DNA from: Blochmannia endosymbiont of Camponotus (Colobopsis) obliquus
Lineage (GTDB): Bacteria; Pseudomonadota; Gammaproteobacteria; Enterobacterales; Enterobacteriaceae
Assembly (NCBI RefSeq): GCF_000973545.1
Contig: NZ_CP010049.1
Location: 709,941-773,940 of the forward strand
Length of the DNA: 64,000 bases
Reading direction: 5' to 3'
Shown here: positions 62,758 to 64,000 of the stretch, piece after piece
How positions within the stretch are numbered: the first letter of the stretch is position 1
How the letters are laid out: every line of letters begins with the position of its first letter
Program-made: the position numbers and the translations under genes
Notes under the pieces: generated by a model
The model's input: only the letters and a program-made list of their open reading frames with translations
What the model was told of the DNA's origin: nothing
The model's database searches: none

Positions 62758-64000
62758 AAATTGACATGGGTAAAGAATAAACAAACGTGTGATAAAACAA
62801 TAATATAAAATGGCACAGAAAGTAGCACACCTTAAAAAAATTAACGAAAAAAACACTTGCGATATAATTGTTTGATATCTTTAAATACTCTCTTTCGTTT
62901 TTCTAAATATTTTTGATGTTCTTCATGACCAAAACAGTCGTCACATGCTCAATTTATCGTATAGTACTGTGAAATGTTATAGTAACAAAAAACACTGAAC
63001 ATCAAAACGCTAAACATATAGATACACAATTATATATAATTTCAGAGGAACTGTATGTTCCAGTTTTTGGTTAATTACTGTGTTTTAATTTGCTGTGTGT
63101 AATTCTCCTAAATTTGCAGGTAATAATTGTTTTTTTTAAATCAAAATTGTAACTGTTGAAATTAACCACAAAATAAAAAAGTTACTTACAGTATGGAAAT
63201 TACAACTTCGTTAATTCAGGTTGTTTTGTTACTTTTCCTTTAATATTTAATTTAATATTAACGACTAGGTTTCCATTCTACACCGAAATTTATTTACTTT
63301 TGTACAACTATTACTTACAGATTTTTATTGGTTACAAACTACTGTCATGCTACTTATTGATTTATTGTACAACATGAAGATATCTGTAATAGACAGATAT
63401 CTTCATGTTGTACAAATCTTCATATTCCTATAAGAAGTATCATAAACTTTAGTTATCCCTAACATATATTTTATTAAAAATTAAAACATCCTAAGTAATA
63501 TCAGCACGCACTGTACCTTAGATATCTATCATCTGCAACGGAGTTGCTTTAAAAGGTATTTTCTGCTCTGTTAGTCTTTACTTGACTTTTTCTTTTTCTA
63601 TTTTGTTTTATATTTTGTTTGTTGTTCCTGTCCTTTGATTTCTTCGATTTTCTATTGTTATTGTCTTTGTCCTCCGGTGTTAATTTTTAATGACTTTAGT
63701 ATTTAAGCAACCAGTGTATAATAACTGAACTTGTCCGTCAATTATATATCGGTTAACATATTGACTTTGACTCGCTATCATTTTATTATCATAAGCATTA
63801 TCGTTAGTACTGTCAATTTTTTGTTTTGGTATACGTCAGTGTTGTCAATAGTCCATCAATTATCTGTGGCCAATGAGTACTGTCATGATATTGCACTATA
63901 ATTGATGCTTAAGCGTGATCTTTTTTAAATTGACATGCTTTGATATTGTTAACATCTTTCGCAAGTAATTGTAAATGTATATTCTAGGATACTTAATCTC
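62758..64000. other. Gene-free right end with altered base composition
   Basis: I find no 16S rRNA sequence, gene or tRNA here on either strand. G and C are about equal and T exceeds A, unlike the C- and A-rich plus strand elsewhere. A short segment just before tRNA-Ile (about 62795-62830) faintly resembles the enterobacterial 16S-tRNA spacer. It holds the perfect hairpin at 63365-63415 and a K/N-rich open minus-strand stretch at about 63549-63690 without a start. Confidence 0.5.
63365..63415. repeat. Perfect 23-bp hairpin in the right-end intergenic region
   Basis: Positions 63365-63387 and 63393-63415 are exact reverse complements around a five-base loop (AATAG). The stem is mixed sequence including ACAACATGAAGATATCTGT. 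No U-run follows, so it is not a typical terminator. Confidence 0.75.

Noticed and set aside
63549-63690. Lys/Asn/Arg-rich open stretch of about 45 codons on the minus strand
   Set aside because: No start codon, and a purine-rich strand explains both the open frame and the composition. It could be a relic of a basic protein but cannot be assigned.
62758-64000. Possible 16S rRNA upstream of tRNA-Ile
   Set aside because: I looked for the 3' end (anti-Shine-Dalgarno) and other universal 16S segments on the minus strand and found none.

Overview
The window is 64 kb of a very AT-rich, gene-poor chromosome. Nearly every gene is an enterobacterial core gene, and the intergenic DNA is long and decayed. 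Gene order follows Escherichia coli in blocks (hemCD; argX-hisR-leuT-proM; rho-trxA; ilvGMED-ilvC; rpmE-metB-metF-murI; yibN-grxC-secB-gpsA-cysE; hldD-waaF-waaC-waaA; mutM-rpmG-rpmB-dut; dsbA-polA; rmuC-ubiE-ubiB-ubiD; ftsY-rpoH). Many ancestral neighbours are missing: ilvA, ilvY, metJ, metL, coaD, coaBC, spoT, the tat genes and ftsEX. This is the profile of an obligate insect endosymbiont of the Enterobacterales. The branched-chain, methionine and cysteine genes, the retained LPS core genes and the dismantled rRNA operons fit a Candidatus Blochmannia-type (carpenter-ant) symbiont best. That assignment is an inference; no 16S gene lies in the window.

Layout. 1-1.9 kb: end of hemC, hemD and four tRNAs. 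2.5-11.7 kb: rho, trxA and a branched-chain amino-acid block (ilvC, D, E, M, G), all leftward. 13.0-13.3 kb: tRNA Trp, Asp and Ala, the remains of a ribosomal operon whose rRNA genes were cut out. 13.5-17.7 kb: murI, metF, metB, rpmE. 18.25-18.53 kb: a 92-codon ftsN reduced to the cytoplasmic tail, membrane helix and essential peptide, with a frameshift at an A10 run. 19-22 kb: fpr, tpiA, pfkA. 22.9-26 kb: cysE, gpsA, secB, grxC, yibN. 26.8-32.1 kb: LPS inner-core genes, with waaC frameshifted at an A11 run. 32.6-39.4 kb: mutM, rpmG, rpmB, dut, yicC, a MarR-family regulator, gmk, rpoZ. 41.3-52 kb: polA, dsbA, ubiD, ubiB, ubiE, rmuC. 52.8-62.3 kb: metE, rpoH, ftsY, rsmD, metA. 62.7 kb: an isolated tRNA-Ile. 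The last 1.2 kb has no gene and a different base composition.

Function. The window supplies valine, leucine and isoleucine synthesis from 2-oxo acids, most of the methionine pathway (metA, metB, metE, metF), the first step of cysteine synthesis, parts of haem and ubiquinone synthesis, two glycolytic enzymes, the heptose/Kdo inner core, D-glutamate for the cell wall, and thiol redox control (TrxA, GrxC, DsbA). Local regulators that control these pathways in E. coli (MetJ, IlvY) are absent from their expected positions, which fits constant output of nutrients for the host.

The main observations are: the minimal frameshifted FtsN; the A11-interrupted waaC; two orphan rRNA-spacer tRNAs marking former ribosomal operons; seven of eight tRNAs without an encoded CCA; a Pol I with a destroyed proofreading site; a serine acetyltransferase without its C-terminal tail; a thioredoxin with a CNPC active site; and three perfect 23-24 bp hairpins in intergenic DNA.
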